64,000 nt of DNA from Cristatella mucedo. Its lineage: Eukaryota; Bryozoa; Phylactolaemata; Cristatellidae. The notes beneath the pieces were generated by a model. It saw nothing but the letters and a program-made list of their open reading frames with translations, was not told where the DNA came from and did no database searches. The stretch is from NCBI GenBank assembly GCA_009760855.2, contig WPIO01000044.1, positions 3,152,893-3,216,892 on the forward strand, written 5' to 3'. Made by a program: the position numbers and the translations under genes. Positions 1 to 12,514 of the stretch are shown here, one piece after another (positions within the stretch are counted from its first letter, which is position 1; each line of letters opens with the position of its first letter).

Positions 1-1400
1 TGACAAATACCGCTGAGTATCTTCAGCACAAAAGTGATATCCTATTCCATCGGCCTTAATCACTTTTCCCAGAGGTTGAGTATAAATGAAGAACAGCAAG
101 GGACCGAGTACAGACCCTTGAGGGACTCCACAGGTGACCGGTCTCGTGTGTGAGACCTGACCCCCACACGACACGGATTGAACACGATCAGACAAGTACG
201 ATTTAAACCACGCCAATGCTTCGTCTGCCAGACTGAGCTTTGTTCTCTCAATCGTTCAAGCAGAACATCGTGGTCAATGCTGTCGAAGGCAGCAGACAGC
301 TCTAGCAGAGCTAGGGCAGTGACATTCCCGTCATCGTTGCCACATAGAATGTCATTGTTAACATGGAGGAGAGCAGTTTCAGTGGAGTGCTGCCGCTTGA
401 ACCCTGATCGAAATGTTTCTGACATTTTATTCTTTTCAATATGTTCAACCAGCTGCTTAGCAATAATTTTTTCAAGAATCTTTGACAACAAAGGAAGAAT
501 GGAAACTGGGCGATAGTTTCCAAGAACCTCTGTATCTAATCCAGGCTTTTTAAGTATGGGTCTAACGATTGCTGATTTGAAGGACCTGGGGACGACCCCT
601 TTTCCCAAAGAAGCATTAAAAATCTTGGTTATTGCAAGGCTAAGTTGGTCTGCCAGTGAAGACCACAGAGATGATGATATAGGGTCTTCAGGAGACGAGC
701 TCTCTTTGCTAGACCTTATTAAGGTAGCCACATCGCATGCAGAAACCTCGGAGAACCTTTTAAGGAAGGTCACAGGTTGTGGAGCCGCGGTTGCTTTAGT
801 CGGAGGGGGCTTTATGGAGGCACGAATGTGCGTAATTTTTTCTGTAAAGAAGGCTGAACAATTTTCGGCTGAGCCCTTAATATCTAGGGAGTCAGACCTC
901 TCAGCATTGGCCAGTAAATGGTTTACTGTCTTATAAATATGTTTAGGGTCTGACTGGCAGGAATTCAGCTTTCGGATGAAAAAAGAAGCCCTTGCTTTTG
1001 TAAGCTTCCGGGTGTAAACTCAAAGGAAGTCTTTGAAATTGACTAGGTCTGCATCAGACCCCGATTTATTGAAACGACGTTTAAGCCTGCGCTTAACCCG
1101 ACGCATCTTTAGGAGTTTTTTTGTAAATTGAAAGGAATCTCCACGACTTTGCACGCGGATAGAATGAACTGGAGCATGCTTGTCAAGAGCATTCCTGAGT
1201 GTCATGTTCATTGCATCAGTGAGGGTATCGACGCTGCCGGTCGTCTGAATGCAGATCAAGAAGGCCCCTCATCACAAACAGATTTAAAAAACTTGTCTAT
1301 GTCAATGCTTTGTAAGTTACGTCGAAATGGTTTGACGTTAGCATGTGCAGGGTCGGTGAGTCGGCACCCGGGCATCTCCACAGCGAGAGAGATAGAGACA
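1..1400 (-). mobile_element. LINE family B fragment (CR1/L2-like reverse transcriptase), truncated by window edge
   Basis: Reading on the minus strand from about 1400 to 1, the translation gives the linker before the reverse transcriptase (around 1260-1380, with a basic RRVKRRLKRR stretch near 1100), then RT fingers and palm: NYRPVSILPLLSKILEK, FRSGFKRQHSTETALL and the motif A region LSAAFDSIDH. This order and wording match the CR1/L2 group of non-LTR retrotransposons. The longest open piece is 773-60. Frameshifts break it into several frames, so it is a dead copy. The same element recurs at 22300-23403 and 25743-26150, where the bases next to the FDSIDH-coding part align well. The 3' half lies outside the window. 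Confidence 0.85.
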
Positions 1401-4400
1401 CGGAGACAGATCCACGGTGCTAGGAAATCGTTGACAGCCATTTCGCTATGTGCGATTTTGGCGTCGAACTCAGTCTGCCGCTCTTTGATGTGCGGTCTTT
1501 GACCGAACGTGGAATGCTGGCAGACTGTGACGTCCTTTGATCGATGTAGCATGGGACAGTCGAAAGAAGGTTGGGCCGAACGGAGGGTGGAAAGGGCCAA
1601 GAAAGTTGACTTCCCTCTCGCTCTACGGAGAGAATAAACTGCTGCTGGCGATCCGTCGGCTGACTAAAACGTTCTGTGTCGTGCACGACTACAACTACGG
1701 TGTGGATAGTTTCGTTGGAGATTTTCCACGGTTAAAGAATGGTGCAGCGGAAACTAGCGATTCACACAGTATTACTGATAGTTATTTCGCATTTGCATAT
1801 GGGAAATAAAGCGGCATCTAAATTTTGTTACGCTTCTTACACCTTGTCTTATTGTCATGCTACACGATTTGGACGGCTCACTCGCCGAACTCAAAAGTCG
1901 AAGCGTGTGGGTGTTGTGTGTGCCTACGGCTTCTGCTGTAATTAGCGAAGCGGGTGACACTAATGCACATGCCTCACCTGTGGCCAATAGTTAAGCCATT
2001 GAAGCAGTGTTATATTTCGTGTTGTCTGCTGCGATTGATCGAGCTTTCATATATATGCCCGTTGAGAGGAATAAAGCAGTCGTTTACTGCGCACGTGTGC
2101 CCTCTCTGTGTCTCCGTGAGACTCCCATTAGAACAGCCGCAGCTAGAGACACCGTCACACATGGGCAATTTTTGGATGCAAAGGAGTAATTTAACTCAGG
2201 TGTTGGTCTGCAGGGTGGGAGGCTGGCAGGCTAAAGCACTCAGTAGGTCTTACTGAAGGGGCGGAGCGAGGCTGCCCCGTTCAAAGACGCAGCTGATTAG
2301 CCCCCTTCGCACAGAACGGCCTCCCTAGCACCCACGAAAAAGCCAGTAACCCCTGCTCCCCTCTACGGGACATGCAGAAATGGGTAAGCAGACTTTGGCG
2401 AGAGCGATTGCAGACGAATTGTGTGCATTCCCCGTGAAGTTTCTAGTGATGTCTCTCCAGGGAAGTGCTAGCACTGTTTCGGATGGAGCTAACGAAGCTT
2501 CCAGAGCGAAGCCTTCGTCATTCGCGTTTAGAGACGGCTTCAGGTTTTTATTTTTTTTTTCAGAGAAAGATCGTATTTTGTAAGAGAGAGATCTCTTTTT
2601 AGATAGACCCGATCGGCCGGCTGAGACACTCCTTGGCGATAAACTGCCGGCTGTCCAAGAGAGGTACCAATTCGTTGAGTTGGTTCGTACATAGACGAGT
2701 TGATCTAAGGAGGCTTCGGGCCGCGAACTGTTTTTATTCTTTAAAAGTAGCATTTTTTTATTGAAAGCTACCGTGATAAGACACCAACTAAAGCCTTGCA
2801 TGAGTTTCTAAGAAAATTAATGGAGGAAACTGACTGGCCTTGTTTTTTGGTGTGCCAATCCGATGTCAAAACTTCCACGTTTTTTCGGGAGAGTACTACA
2901 GAGGCCTGCCGTCGTTTCGTAACTTTTACTTCCGAAGTGGTAACCAAGAGCGATGCTAAAATGACATTCCTACAGTGCCTCAGTTCACTGTCGGTCTGTT
3001 GGGATGGATGTTCAAGGCTTCTAGTACCATCCGACTATGATCGGATCGTCGCTATCATCGCTAGACCGTTTAACTTTTTAAAACCACGTGTTTGATGCTT
3101 AATGGAGGTAACCTACTTGTAATAACCGTCGCATATCGCCCAACGATGCCAACTCACAGGCAGGTCATTGCTGGTTGCCCAAGTCCTGCACGGTTGTCGT
3201 TGGGGACAAATTGAGGAATATATTATTAACTAGCTGCAACAGCCCGTCGCTAAACGCTCACAACCACAACTCGAAGTTACCCGATTATTTTCATAAAATT
3301 TATCGAAAGCACTTTAAGCACCGTCAATCAGAAATAGCCAATTTCACCATACCCGTGGCACGGCTAAAGCGACGGGTACCCTACCCGTCCAGGGTAAGAA
3401 ACCTTGTCCGTCATCTTGTATCAAAGATGTGACAGTTTGCTACTTTCTGCCCATTTTTTCCAGCACTGAATGAAATATCTTTTTGTTTCTCTATTAAACA
3501 GCAGGGATGCCCTCGAGTGCATTGAGGTAACAAAGACGATATATTTAAAAACTGGCCTATAGCCTTCGCTGGTTAATTGGTGGCGATCAAGGCTAAGTTG
3601 ACGGTCATGGAAATGGTTGAAAGTATGGGGAGGAAATCCAAGCTTAAACAAGCGATCCATAACAATGCAGCTTCGAAGATCAAATCTAACGTATCTCGTA
3701 TTAAAAATTGAAGTAGTAATTGAGCATTCACCCGGAGACCTAAACCACTTTTCAAGCCCTTAGGATTGGCTGGAAAGGAAGCATATGGCTGGTAGTGATC
3801 GAAACCTGTGCAGTAGGCACACAAAGGAGACTCACACAGACGAATTAAATGCTGCAAGGGACATTCCTTTTTTAAGCTTTGATTTAATGTCGTTCAAGTC
3901 GAAGAATGTCGCGAGCAGTCGGTAGAAAGCTCCAAGCTTAAGGTATGCATGAACTGAAGATAAAATAGATGAGAGAATATTGTTTCTAGCATAAGCTAGC
4001 AGGCACACATCGTCCGTGACTAACACTAGTGCTTTTGTTTTTCAACAGTATGTCTACTTTATGTGCCATCAGAGACAGGATATATAATTTTCTTGTCAAA
4101 TAAACAAAAGGCAAAAATTAAATCAAGATGGCAGTGTGACAGCAAGCTCGACCATCTATACTCAGAGTTTGCCCTAAGGCTCTACACGTGGAAGAGAGCT
4201 TTATTGAAAATGACTTTCTGTAGAGGATCCAAGGGTAATAATTGTCAGACAAACGAACCTGAGACGTAGCTTCATGATCTCATCCGTTTTCAAGAATGCT
4301 TTAAGCAATTTGTAGCTATGGGCATCGTGAAAACAAGCTACAGCAGCAACCCATGCAAAGACATTAGCCAGAGGAAATCACAAGGGCTAGCAGTACATGA

Positions 4401-4904
4401 GAAAACACGTGCTTCTTTGCTGCTTTAATGCACTGCCTGCCTCGACGGAGAATGCAGTGCACATGAGCTGCCTTTATCTTGAGTGGATCAGAGATTTTGT
4501 TGAAATGATTCTATCCTTCTGATCGCAGAGTTTTCCTTATCTCTATCTTGATGCTATAAACCATTTCACACTTGTGGTTAACGTCTGCAAGTGATATCTA
4601 ATGAAGTGTAGTGATCATCAAGAAGGTGCATCGAGCTTCAGATCTAGAAAGATATTCAGTACGTAAATCTTAGATGCAAACCTTGCACAATGACAGAACA
4701 GACATGCTGCGTTCCAATGCATATCAAATGGGCAAAGCCTTTACGGCGACATGGGCACACAGAAAAGCCGGTCAGCTGAATGAAGGAATGAGCAAAGCAT
4801 AGGCTTTTCGGCGATTCTAGCAGCTGGCTGCACTCCCTGCATGCTGAATGTAAATCATTTCATTATGGCGTTCCTATCGCCTGCCACAACTTTGTGAGGC
4901 ACCA
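1401..4904. other. Unassigned stretch
   Basis: No recognisable gene or repeat. The longest open frame is 158 codons on the minus strand (2801-2325). It is rich in serine, lysine and leucine with no motif I recognise, and overlaps weaker frames on the other strand. A GTAAGC after an ATG near 2377-2391 could be a splice donor, but no matching exon was found. I treat the stretch as noncoding. Confidence 0.4.
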
Positions 4905-5460
4905 TGCGTACTAATAATTATAAGTTGTATAGCACTCTAGCAGAAAAATATCTCTTGTTAGAAACTTGACATGTGCTAAAGAGGAAGCATGTCCAATCAT
5001 AATACAAATTATTATACATTTGATAAAGTGCCCTCAGAGATCTCAATCTCTTTCTAGGCAGTTTACAATTGCCGCAAAGGAAGTGCGATCAAATGTTTGT
5101 GGTAGCATGCTCAATAAGCAAGAATAACATGGTTAGGAGTGGCATGCACAGGATCAGCATGCAAGTATGGTTATCGGCAGCATGCACAGTGTCACCACGC
5201 ATAAGCGCATAAAGGACGAATCACAGGGACACACTAAATGCTGTGATAAATAAGTGCGTTTTTAGTTTCTTTTTAAATGTGGTCAAGTCAGGAGATGTCG
5301 TGACACAAGTCGGGAGTGTTCCAGGCTTTGGGAGCATATGAACTAAAGGCAGAGTCTCCAGAAGATTTGAGGTTTGTACAATGCTTAGCCTAGTAGGGGA
5401 GTAGATCTGATAGGGAGGCTAGGGCCAAGGAATGAAAAGACCTAAAAGCAAATGACCAGT
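4905..5460 (-). mobile_element. LINE family A 3' end
   Basis: Minus-strand copy of the family A 3' end. The conserved hairpin region is at about 5020-5070 (AAGTGCCCTCAGAG ... CTCTTTCTAGGCA), followed by the 3' UTR with its repeated 'GTGACATGCA / GTCAGCATGC' wording, and then the last codons (ACCCACTAAATGCTGT-like at 5222-5245). A more decayed tail-like fragment at about 4905-4990 precedes it, suggesting an insertion into an older copy. Confidence 0.75.
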
Positions 5461-7490
5461 AATTAGTTATCAAACAATTTCAGTATGCATAAGGATATAA
5501 AAGAAACATGCATACCGATGGAGAAATAGCTCTGAGAAACAAGTAGGTGCTGGCTTCATTTTAAATGCAGTGAAAGAAGTGTCGTGATGGCAGTCCGTAG
5601 TGAACTAAAGGCTTTGGAAGCATTGAGCATGATACCATTGATCATTCGATCGTGTTTCCTTTGCAACAATGTGAAGTGCCTAGAAAGAGACTGAGTTCTC
5701 TGAGGGTGCTATTTCGAATGTATTATTATTATTATATGAATCAAAGGCATGGATTCTAAAGTATTTGAGCTTGGTTAGAGGCACAGCCTACTAGAATCTA
5801 GTCAGAAAAGCAGATGTTAGGATGGGAAGCCTGAAAAGGAAGTATTTCAGACAGATAGGCCGGATCAAGAGACTGGAGGGCCTAAAAGTGAGTGGCAGAT
5901 GTGCTGCTTGACTGCAGCTCAGTGAGAAGTGGTGTCGTATGGCAGGTGAAACGTTCAAGACAGACAAGCCAAGGTGCCAAGTTTTGTATCACCTGTAAGC
6001 ATCTTATTAAAGAGGCAGGAATACATGAAAGTAATGAATTACATAAGTCGACTTGGGATGCCACTAATGCACAGGCCAACTTGGCTGTGGTATCCTTACA
6101 TGAGCAGGCCCGAAGTTTTGCAACAGCACGTAGCTGCAAATAGGCAGACTTAACTGTGGAGCAGATGTGGCCATCTAGCAAAAGGTCATTTTTGGATCAA
6201 GACACTCAGGTCCACAAAGTGCAAAGGTCACAAGGGATATGCTGGCTGAACGCATTAGACGTCAGTTTCGGAGTGAGTTTTCCTACAACTAATCAGTTAG
6301 TTTTATCGTCATTCGATTTGAGGCAAATTAATGCCATCCAAATGTGAATGTCAGGAATACATGCTGCAAGGGAGTTACTACTGGAAGGCAAGGAGGAATC
6401 AAAGTAGAGGTACAGCTGTGTATCACCTGCATAAAAATGAAAGTAAATGTGCTTGATGATTACATGGGCAAGACAGAGAGTATAAATCTTTAAAAGAAGC
6501 TGACTTAAAACAGATTCCCGGGATACTTAATACTCGAAGGGCTGACCGGATAGCCATTGTTATCTAGGCTCTGAAACAATCTTTGATTACTGGCAAGGCA
6601 AGGTGGGGGAGGGGATGGACTGGACAATCCGTGGTGTCAAATGCTGCCAAGAGATCCAGCAGAGCATGCAAAGACTCTGCCTAAGTCAACATTCCTGAGA
6701 CGGTCGCTATACCCTCACAGTAGTGCTGACTCTTGTGAGTGATTGGCTCTAAAACCTGACTGGAACTTGCTAGGTCTGAAGCTTTTATGTCAGAGTTTCA
6801 ATTCCTCGCTACGTTTTCCAGTGTCTTTGATAGGAGCGACAGAAGAGAGATCGGGCAGTAGCTTAAGTTCCCTTGGTGTGGTGTTGACTTCTTAATGAGT
6901 GGCTTGGCACTGGCCTCTTTAAAAGATTATGGGACAAACCCTGAAACTAAGGGCACATACCCTATAATTGTGTTGCATATGCAGGGAAGTAACACGCTTA
7001 GGCATCTAAGAAGGAGAATAGTAGCTAGGGTCAAAGAGGCCTAGTAGTCGTCTGAGACTAAGAGATTAACTTCAAGATGAGAAGGTCAGCAGGGGCCGGC
7101 TTACAGGCTGACTTTGAGATAGAGCCAGGAATGAAGGTTGACAAGTTCAGTGGGTATGATACCTTGGCTAGCGACTTTCCAATCATGTCCATCTTACAAC
7201 GAAGCTAGAAAAAACCATCAACTTTATCACCGAAAGGATTGCCAAATATGGTGCTAACCTGGTAGCGATAAAGGAGATGGTTGATGATCAACATAAGCAT
7301 TTTTGGATGCTTGGTGCATCTGTACTTTCACAATGATCCTATTTGGCCTTAGCCGGGTATGACCTGCAAAATTCATAGCATGCCAGCTGATGAACAGCCA
7401 GTCTTGATCTATTGTATGCCTTTTCAAGCTGTGCTTCCTAGTCCTAGCTTGCTTAACATTGTAGTAAGCCACAGGGTCACTGGGTTTGAC
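5461..7490 (-). mobile_element. LINE family A body, decayed, minus strand
   Basis: Translation of 6181-5882 gives a recognisable C-terminal LINE segment (STVKSAYLQLRAVAKLR, SLLSCIPASLIRCLQV, TPLLTELQ). Bases from about 6340 to 7180 align by eye with reverse-transcriptase coding parts of the better copy at 61750-63480, including the place of the YADD motif. 7472-7254 encodes a linker peptide similar to that at 26711-26959. Many frameshifts and stops are present. A short plus-strand tail of the same family is inserted at 5632-5741. Confidence 0.75.
5632..5741 (+). mobile_element. LINE family A solo 3' tail nested in an opposite-strand copy
   Basis: Plus-strand tail with CCTAGAAAGAGACTGAGTT, CTCTGAGGGTGCT and a terminal (ATT)n run. 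The flanking bases on both sides belong to one minus-strand family A copy. Confidence 0.75.
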
Positions 7491-8009
7491 AGACGAGTGT
7501 CAATACTGAAAGGGGGAGGCGTACTACAGAGAGAATGAGATCTACACGTGGTCTGATGTGCAGAGTGTGTTACTAGTTGGAGTTATTATCATACAATCAC
7601 AGGAGAATACTTGATCGAGGGTGCGACCATTGTTGTGAGTGGGGGCCATGCCACATTAGTATAGCCATTAGCCGCAGGTGAAAATGAATGATCTAATATA
7701 TTATCTAATATATATCAATACAATATTCGGCACATAGGTTGCGAGACATCACAAGAAAGATCTAAAGGCTCGCAGGCTTGGAAATTGAAGACCCATTTTA
7801 TCTGTAAGAGGTTACCCATCACATTAGAAGTCGAGGCTTCGGTGCAGCTAACTGCCACACCCTCCCAGCAAGGTGCTAGTATGGCACACAGACACTAAGT
7901 TGCATACAATACAAAACCCTAAACTTATGGCCGAAATAAGTGCTTGGTCTCTCATTTGGTGGTGACACTTGGAGCGACCACCGTCGAGTTCTTGCAATTT
8001 TAGGGTGTC
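7491..8009. other. Unassigned stretch
   Basis: No open frame or repeat recognised. There is a short direct repeat of TATCTAATATAT near 7698-7716. Confidence 0.4.
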
Positions 8010-8690
8010 CTAATTGATGACTGCAATTTCACGCTCTATTCCGAAAATCACCTCCAAAGCTAGTCAGCCTGTTCGATACCCGTCGGCTACTACTAGTGAC
8101 TACTTAAAGCAGTGTCTAATATATAGCACTAAATTTCTTACTAGCTCGCAGGTTCTCTCTAGGCTGCACCACTGTAACACAGCTTTAGAATGCCTAACGA
8201 AAAAAGCCACCAAGCCACTTCAGTTAGTGATGAATATTGCCACTAGATTCATTAATTCAATCGATTAACCGTTGCAGAGCAAGATTTTTACAGCTTGGCT
8301 CCCTTACACCTAGCTGAACTGCTGCAACAATTTCAGCTTCTTCACGGCCTCTAGTTGTCCCAACACAACAAACTAGCTTTGCAACTCTTTCCCTTGAAGC
8401 TTTTGCTTAGTGGGTCTTAGAATGTGGAACTCACTTTAGAAATTCTTCTGCAACGACCTCGGTCCTGTTGCCATCTTGGGCACATCGTTTCTGAACACTC
8501 TGCACTACAACTGCTATGCTACTTACTTCATAGACTGTTGGCCTGACTCAGCTACGGTTTTCCATTTCTCTTTGTTGAATGAGATGAAGTCTTTTTGTTA
8601 CAGAAGCCACACAGAAAGCAAGCCAGGATTTCGGTGTTCTGCTAGAAAAGTCTAATGTGTAATACCCACTCAGTATTTGGCTTTGTGGAG
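8010..8690 (+). mobile_element. LINE family B 3' part, plus strand
   Basis: Plus-strand remnants of the C-terminal LINE region. TKFLTSSQVLSRLHHCNTAL and KPLQLVMNIATRFINS are at 8140-8260. A segment like LAELLHQF is near 8310-8335. The family B 3' end, GGCTTTGTGGAGTTACAGACGG-like, is at about 8680-8701. The same 3' end is seen inverted at 22320 and 24895. Confidence 0.65.
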
Positions 8691-8701
8691 TTACAGACGG
8701 C

Positions 8702-9379
8702 GATTCATTCATTAATTCATAGATATACACATATATACATACACACATATATATGCATACATAACCTGGCTCAAAAATCACGTTTATGCCTTTTAAGAAG
8801 CAGTTAAATAAGTTGGAAAGGAAGCATGTCGGCTGATCGGTAATTGCTTCAATTTCGGCACAATATAGATAGATAAGCCTGAGCAAAATAATGGAAGGAC
8901 TTGAAAGAGAACGACAGGTAAGTTCTGTGTGCTTCTCTCGAGTTGAGATTTGTATCAAATTTCTCAATACACGTAAGCAGCCTTATTGCAGTGTCTCGGT
9001 GGTCAGAACTAGATCAGAGCAGCTCCCAAACAGAGCAGCAGCTGCATCTGTCTGCCCACCTGGCTTCCCCTTTATAATGCTATCTAGCTCATACCATGCC
9101 GTTGATTGCGTTGCTAAGAAATAAGCACGTAAACTCGAGCTTTGTAGCTAAGACTTGATAGATTTTTGTGAAGTGAGTTCTGAGCACTTACTTTGTTTCA
9201 AAAAGACGAGCTCAACCGTCCTCAACCACTCTTTCTAGATCAAACAGCTGTGGCAAGATCTCAGGCTAGAGAGAAAGACGAAAGTATGCTTTACAAGACA
9301 AACTAAAAACTAAAATCCCATCTAAAGAATCATAACTAAGGAAAGCTGCATCTTCATCTAATGTAAGGGATGCTCTCAA
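8702..9379. other. Unassigned stretch with AT/AC-rich run
   Basis: An impure (TACACATA)-type run lies at about 8718-8765. The rest, to 9379, has no feature I can support. Confidence 0.4.
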
Positions 9380-9520
9380 GCTCACACATGCTGTTTTACA
9401 TTGCCTATGTATTAACCAACTATGTGACCAATCATGTGCTGTGGCCAGAAAGGTGCTTAGACAGAGATTTAGTTCTCGAAGGATGATACACAAATGCTTT
9501 ATTATTATTGTTATTATAGC
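9380..9520 (+). mobile_element. Decayed LINE tail, plus strand
   Basis: The end resembles a diverged family A tail: GCTTAGACAGAGATTTAGTT, then TTCTCGAAGG and a TTATTATTATTGTTATTAT run. It is more decayed than most copies. Confidence 0.55.
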
Positions 9521-10339
9521 TACTGTTAGGCACACGGCCCAAACTATTATCAAGCTGAGTCTGTTATTTTCCCCCTAGCCTGCAAAATGGCTTTGATTGA
9601 TGACTCTCAGGGCCTTGGAAAAAACTTGTCTTTCTGAGCAAAGTTCATTTTTATACTTTTGCTTACATCAAATAACAAACATTTTGTGACTTTAACAGAG
9701 CACATTGTATCTCCTCGCCCAGATGGCCGATGGTTTATTGCAAACGTTAAACTAGCTATGAACACGAAGTACAATCTTGAAAAAGCACACAAGATCATAA
9801 CTGAAGGTTCACCAATTGGCATAAGAAGATTATTGTAGGTCGTAACAATCCATCGTAACTAAAGTCAAGCCTAGCTTCTATAGAACATAGCAGAATCACA
9901 CACACACGCGCGCGCACACACACACACACGCAACACACAAATACACACACACTGACACACCATATAATCACAGATACACAAAACATCCACAAATGCTGAT
10001 GCCGAACATCATCTATCTCCTGGATCGTATCTAAGTCAACACCATACCTATTGATCCTTGCACTGATCTAGCAAATCGTTTTTCTAGCATCCATGTTAGA
10101 AAAATAAACAAAATAAGAGTCCACCCCATGGTAACATCCTTCCTGTAGTCTCCAACCACAGTTTCTTGCTCTACATAACTGTCCACCTTCAAGCCTGTCA
10201 ATGTTGACCTCATCTCGAAGTTTATCTCCCAGTCTAAAAAGACTACCAGTCTTCCAAACCTGATACCTACAGCTCTCTCTTCGTAAGATACTAAAGTTTG
10301 CAGCTGCCCTGAATAACCAACACAATAACTATGCCTAAG
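9521..10339. other. Unassigned stretch with impure (AC)n
   Basis: An impure AC/GC dinucleotide tract lies at about 9898-9960. Open frames of 65-109 codons on the minus strand are cysteine/valine-rich shadows of this tract or lack any motif. Confidence 0.45.
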
Positions 10340-10770
10340 CATCAGTGTTTGTCCCAGCATCTTTCAAAGAGGCAATTGCCAGGCCACGCATTAAGAAGCT
10401 GACACTAGATCACAATTGAAGCAGCTTTTGCCCAGTCTGCTTTCTGCCGTTCCTGTCAAAGACACTGAAATAAGTAGTGCCAGACCAGTTAAATACTTAC
10501 ATCAAACCTCAAACTTTGAAAGTAAGTGCCAGTTATGTTTTAGACCAAATAACTCTGCTGAGTCGGCTCTGGAGCAAGTGTCTAATGACCTGAGGAATGC
10601 TGACTCAAAATCTCTGCTAGTTCTGCTGGATCTCTCGGCAGCTTTTGCTGTCTTTCAGCATGTCAAACTCTCAGCTCCTTTGCAGCATATATTTCTGAAA
10701 TTAGCACTTGCATGGCAGCAAGCCTTCTCAAATTGGTTGACAATGAAACAAATGTAGAAATTATGGGCAA
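10340..10770 (+). mobile_element. LINE family A reverse-transcriptase fragment, plus strand
   Basis: The plus-strand translation shows the RT start (a decayed match to VVRPLLKKATLDQENLSN), then SNFESKCQLCFRPNNSAESA and motif A in the form SLLVLLDLSAAFAVFQH. The catalytic D of motif A appears retained within LLDLSAAF, but downstream RT motifs are absent: the copy is interrupted at about 10785 by an opposite-strand fragment. Confidence 0.8.
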
Positions 10771-10784
10771 ACTAGTGTTAGTTA

Positions 10785-11160
10785 GTAATACATTTGTATA
10801 GCGCTCTCAGAGAACTTAATTTCGTTCAACATTATTTACATATGCTGTAAAGGAAACATTATCATATGGTTATTGGCAACAAGCAGTGTTAACATGCATA
10901 ATATGGTTAGTGCTAACATGCAAAGTGTCAACATACAAATATGGTTAGTGGTAGCACACGCAGTGTCAGCATGCATAAGCACACAAAGGAATATCACAAG
11001 GACCCAGCTAATGCAGTGGGAAACTGGTGCGTTTTTAGCTTCTTTTAAAGGTTGTCAAGTCAATGGATGTCGTGAAGTCAGTCGAAAGTGGGCTCCCGGC
11101 TATGGGAGGATACGAACTAGAGGCAGTCTCCAAAACATTTGAGGTTCGTACGAGGCATAG
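10785..11160 (-). mobile_element. LINE family A 3' end, minus strand, nested
   Basis: A minus-strand tail begins with TAGCGCTCTCAGAGAACTTA, followed by the family A 3' UTR (repeated AACATGCA... and GTCAGCATGC wording) and the last codons near 11000-11150. It sits between two plus-strand parts of family A. Confidence 0.75.
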
Positions 11161-11591
11161 CTAAATCTAGGTGCCCTGTTACAAAGTGAACTTTCAGTAG
11201 ACAACCACATTAAAAAATGCTACAAGCAAGTCAGCCTACTTTCAGCTACGTAAGATTGGTCAAGTTTAGGCCTGCTTAGACAGGGGACACTACATCCAAA
11301 TTGGCCCATGCATTTGTGACATCCAGTCTCGTCTTCCGTAACTCACTGCTTGCTGGTCTATCGCTTGTTTAGATAGGGATACAGCATCTAAATTGGATCA
11401 TGCATTTTTGACGTTAAGTCTTACTTCTGTAGCTCACTGCTTGCTGGCCTACCGGCATGTGTAATCAGGTACTTCCAGCTGGTGCAAAACTCTGCAGCTA
11501 GACTTGCCTTTCGTTAGTATGGCCAACATCACACCACTTCTCGCCGACCTGCACTGGCTCCCAGTAAAGCAACACATCGACTTCAAGGTTC
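11161..11591 (+). mobile_element. Older LINE family A copy, left part
   Basis: Plus-strand C-terminal region of family A. A segment of about 95 bases (starting with the TTAGACAG... / TTTAGATAG... blocks at about 11275 and 11370) is present twice in tandem. The copy breaks at 11591 after TTCAAGGTTC and resumes at 12385, after a younger copy of the same family and strand. Confidence 0.75.
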
Positions 11592-12384
11592 GACTTCACA
11601 TCGACTTCAACGCTAAAATTCGGGCTTGTTTATATAAGGGCACCACGTCCAAGTTGGTCCATGCATTCGTGACATCCCGTCTCGACTTCTGCAACTCACT
11701 GCTTACAGGCCTACCAGCATGTGTGATCAGGCAATTGCAGCTGGTGCAAAACTCTGCAGTTAGGCTTGTCTGTCGTGAGCATCGCAGTTGCCACATTACT
11801 CCACTTCTCGCCGACCTGCACTGGCTACCAGTCAAGCAACGGATTGACTTCAAGGTTTTGTTTCAAGGTTTTTTCACTTTTAGGTCCCTTCATTCTATGG
11901 CTCCAACCTATCCCTCAGATATAGTACCCCATCAGGCTAAGCATCGTACCACTCGCTTTTCGGAATCCAACAGTCTAGAAATACCTCGTACAAACCTTAA
12001 ATCCTTTGGAGACCGTGCATTTAGTTCGTATGCTCCCAAAGCCTGGAACTCCCTCCCGACCTGCGTCAGAATATCCCCTGACCTGACCCCATTTAAAAGG
12101 AACTTAAAAACACACCTATTTAGGACAGCATATAGTGGGTCCCTGTGATTCGTCCTTCATGTGCTTATGCGTGCTGACACTGTGGATGCTGCCAGTAACC
12201 ACATTTGCATGCTGACCCTGTGCATGTCACCCCTAACCATATTATTCATTGTTTGTTTTTCAAGCATGATTTTACTTACCATTCAATTGCATTTCCCTTT
12301 GCAGCAAATGTAAAGCGCCTAGAAAGAGATTAAGTTCTCTGAGGGCGCTTTATCAAGTGTATTATTATTATTATTATTATTATT
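11592..12384 (+). mobile_element. Younger LINE family A copy inserted in an older one
   Basis: Plus-strand 5'-truncated copy encoding the C-terminal region: KLVHAFVTSRLDFCNSLLTG, LADLHWLPVKQRIDFKV, and KSFGDRAFSSYAPKAWNSLP, ending LFRTAYSGSL. The 3' UTR, hairpin (stem AAAGCGCC with GGCGCTTT, about 12312-12352) and (ATT)n tail follow. The 7-base word AAGGTTC at 11585-11591 and 12385-12391 flanks it as a target-site duplication. The 214-codon open frame at 11504-12148 is therefore a chimera of the old and young copies, not a gene. Confidence 0.85.
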
Positions 12385-12512
12385 AAGGTTCTGTCACTCA
12401 TTTTTAGATCCATTCATTGCTTGGCTCCATCATACTTATCAGTGCTACTCCACACCAGGCTAGACAACATACCACCTGCTTTTCTGACTCAAATCGTTTA
12501 GCTGTATCTTGC
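12385..12512 (+). mobile_element. Older LINE family A copy, right part
   Basis: This continues the element broken at 11591: GTTCTGTCACTCATTTTTAG encodes VLSLIFR, followed by a LAPSYL-like segment and DNIPPAFLT. It ends near 12512 without a tail. Confidence 0.7.
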
Positions 12513-12514
12513 AG

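Noticed and set aside
2325..2801. 158-codon minus-strand frame as a gene
   Set aside because: No motif, no splice partner, overlapping frames on the other strand, and unremarkable composition.
11504..12148. 214-codon frame as a protein with a duplicated domain
   Set aside because: The left part and right part are two LINE copies joined at a target-site duplication.
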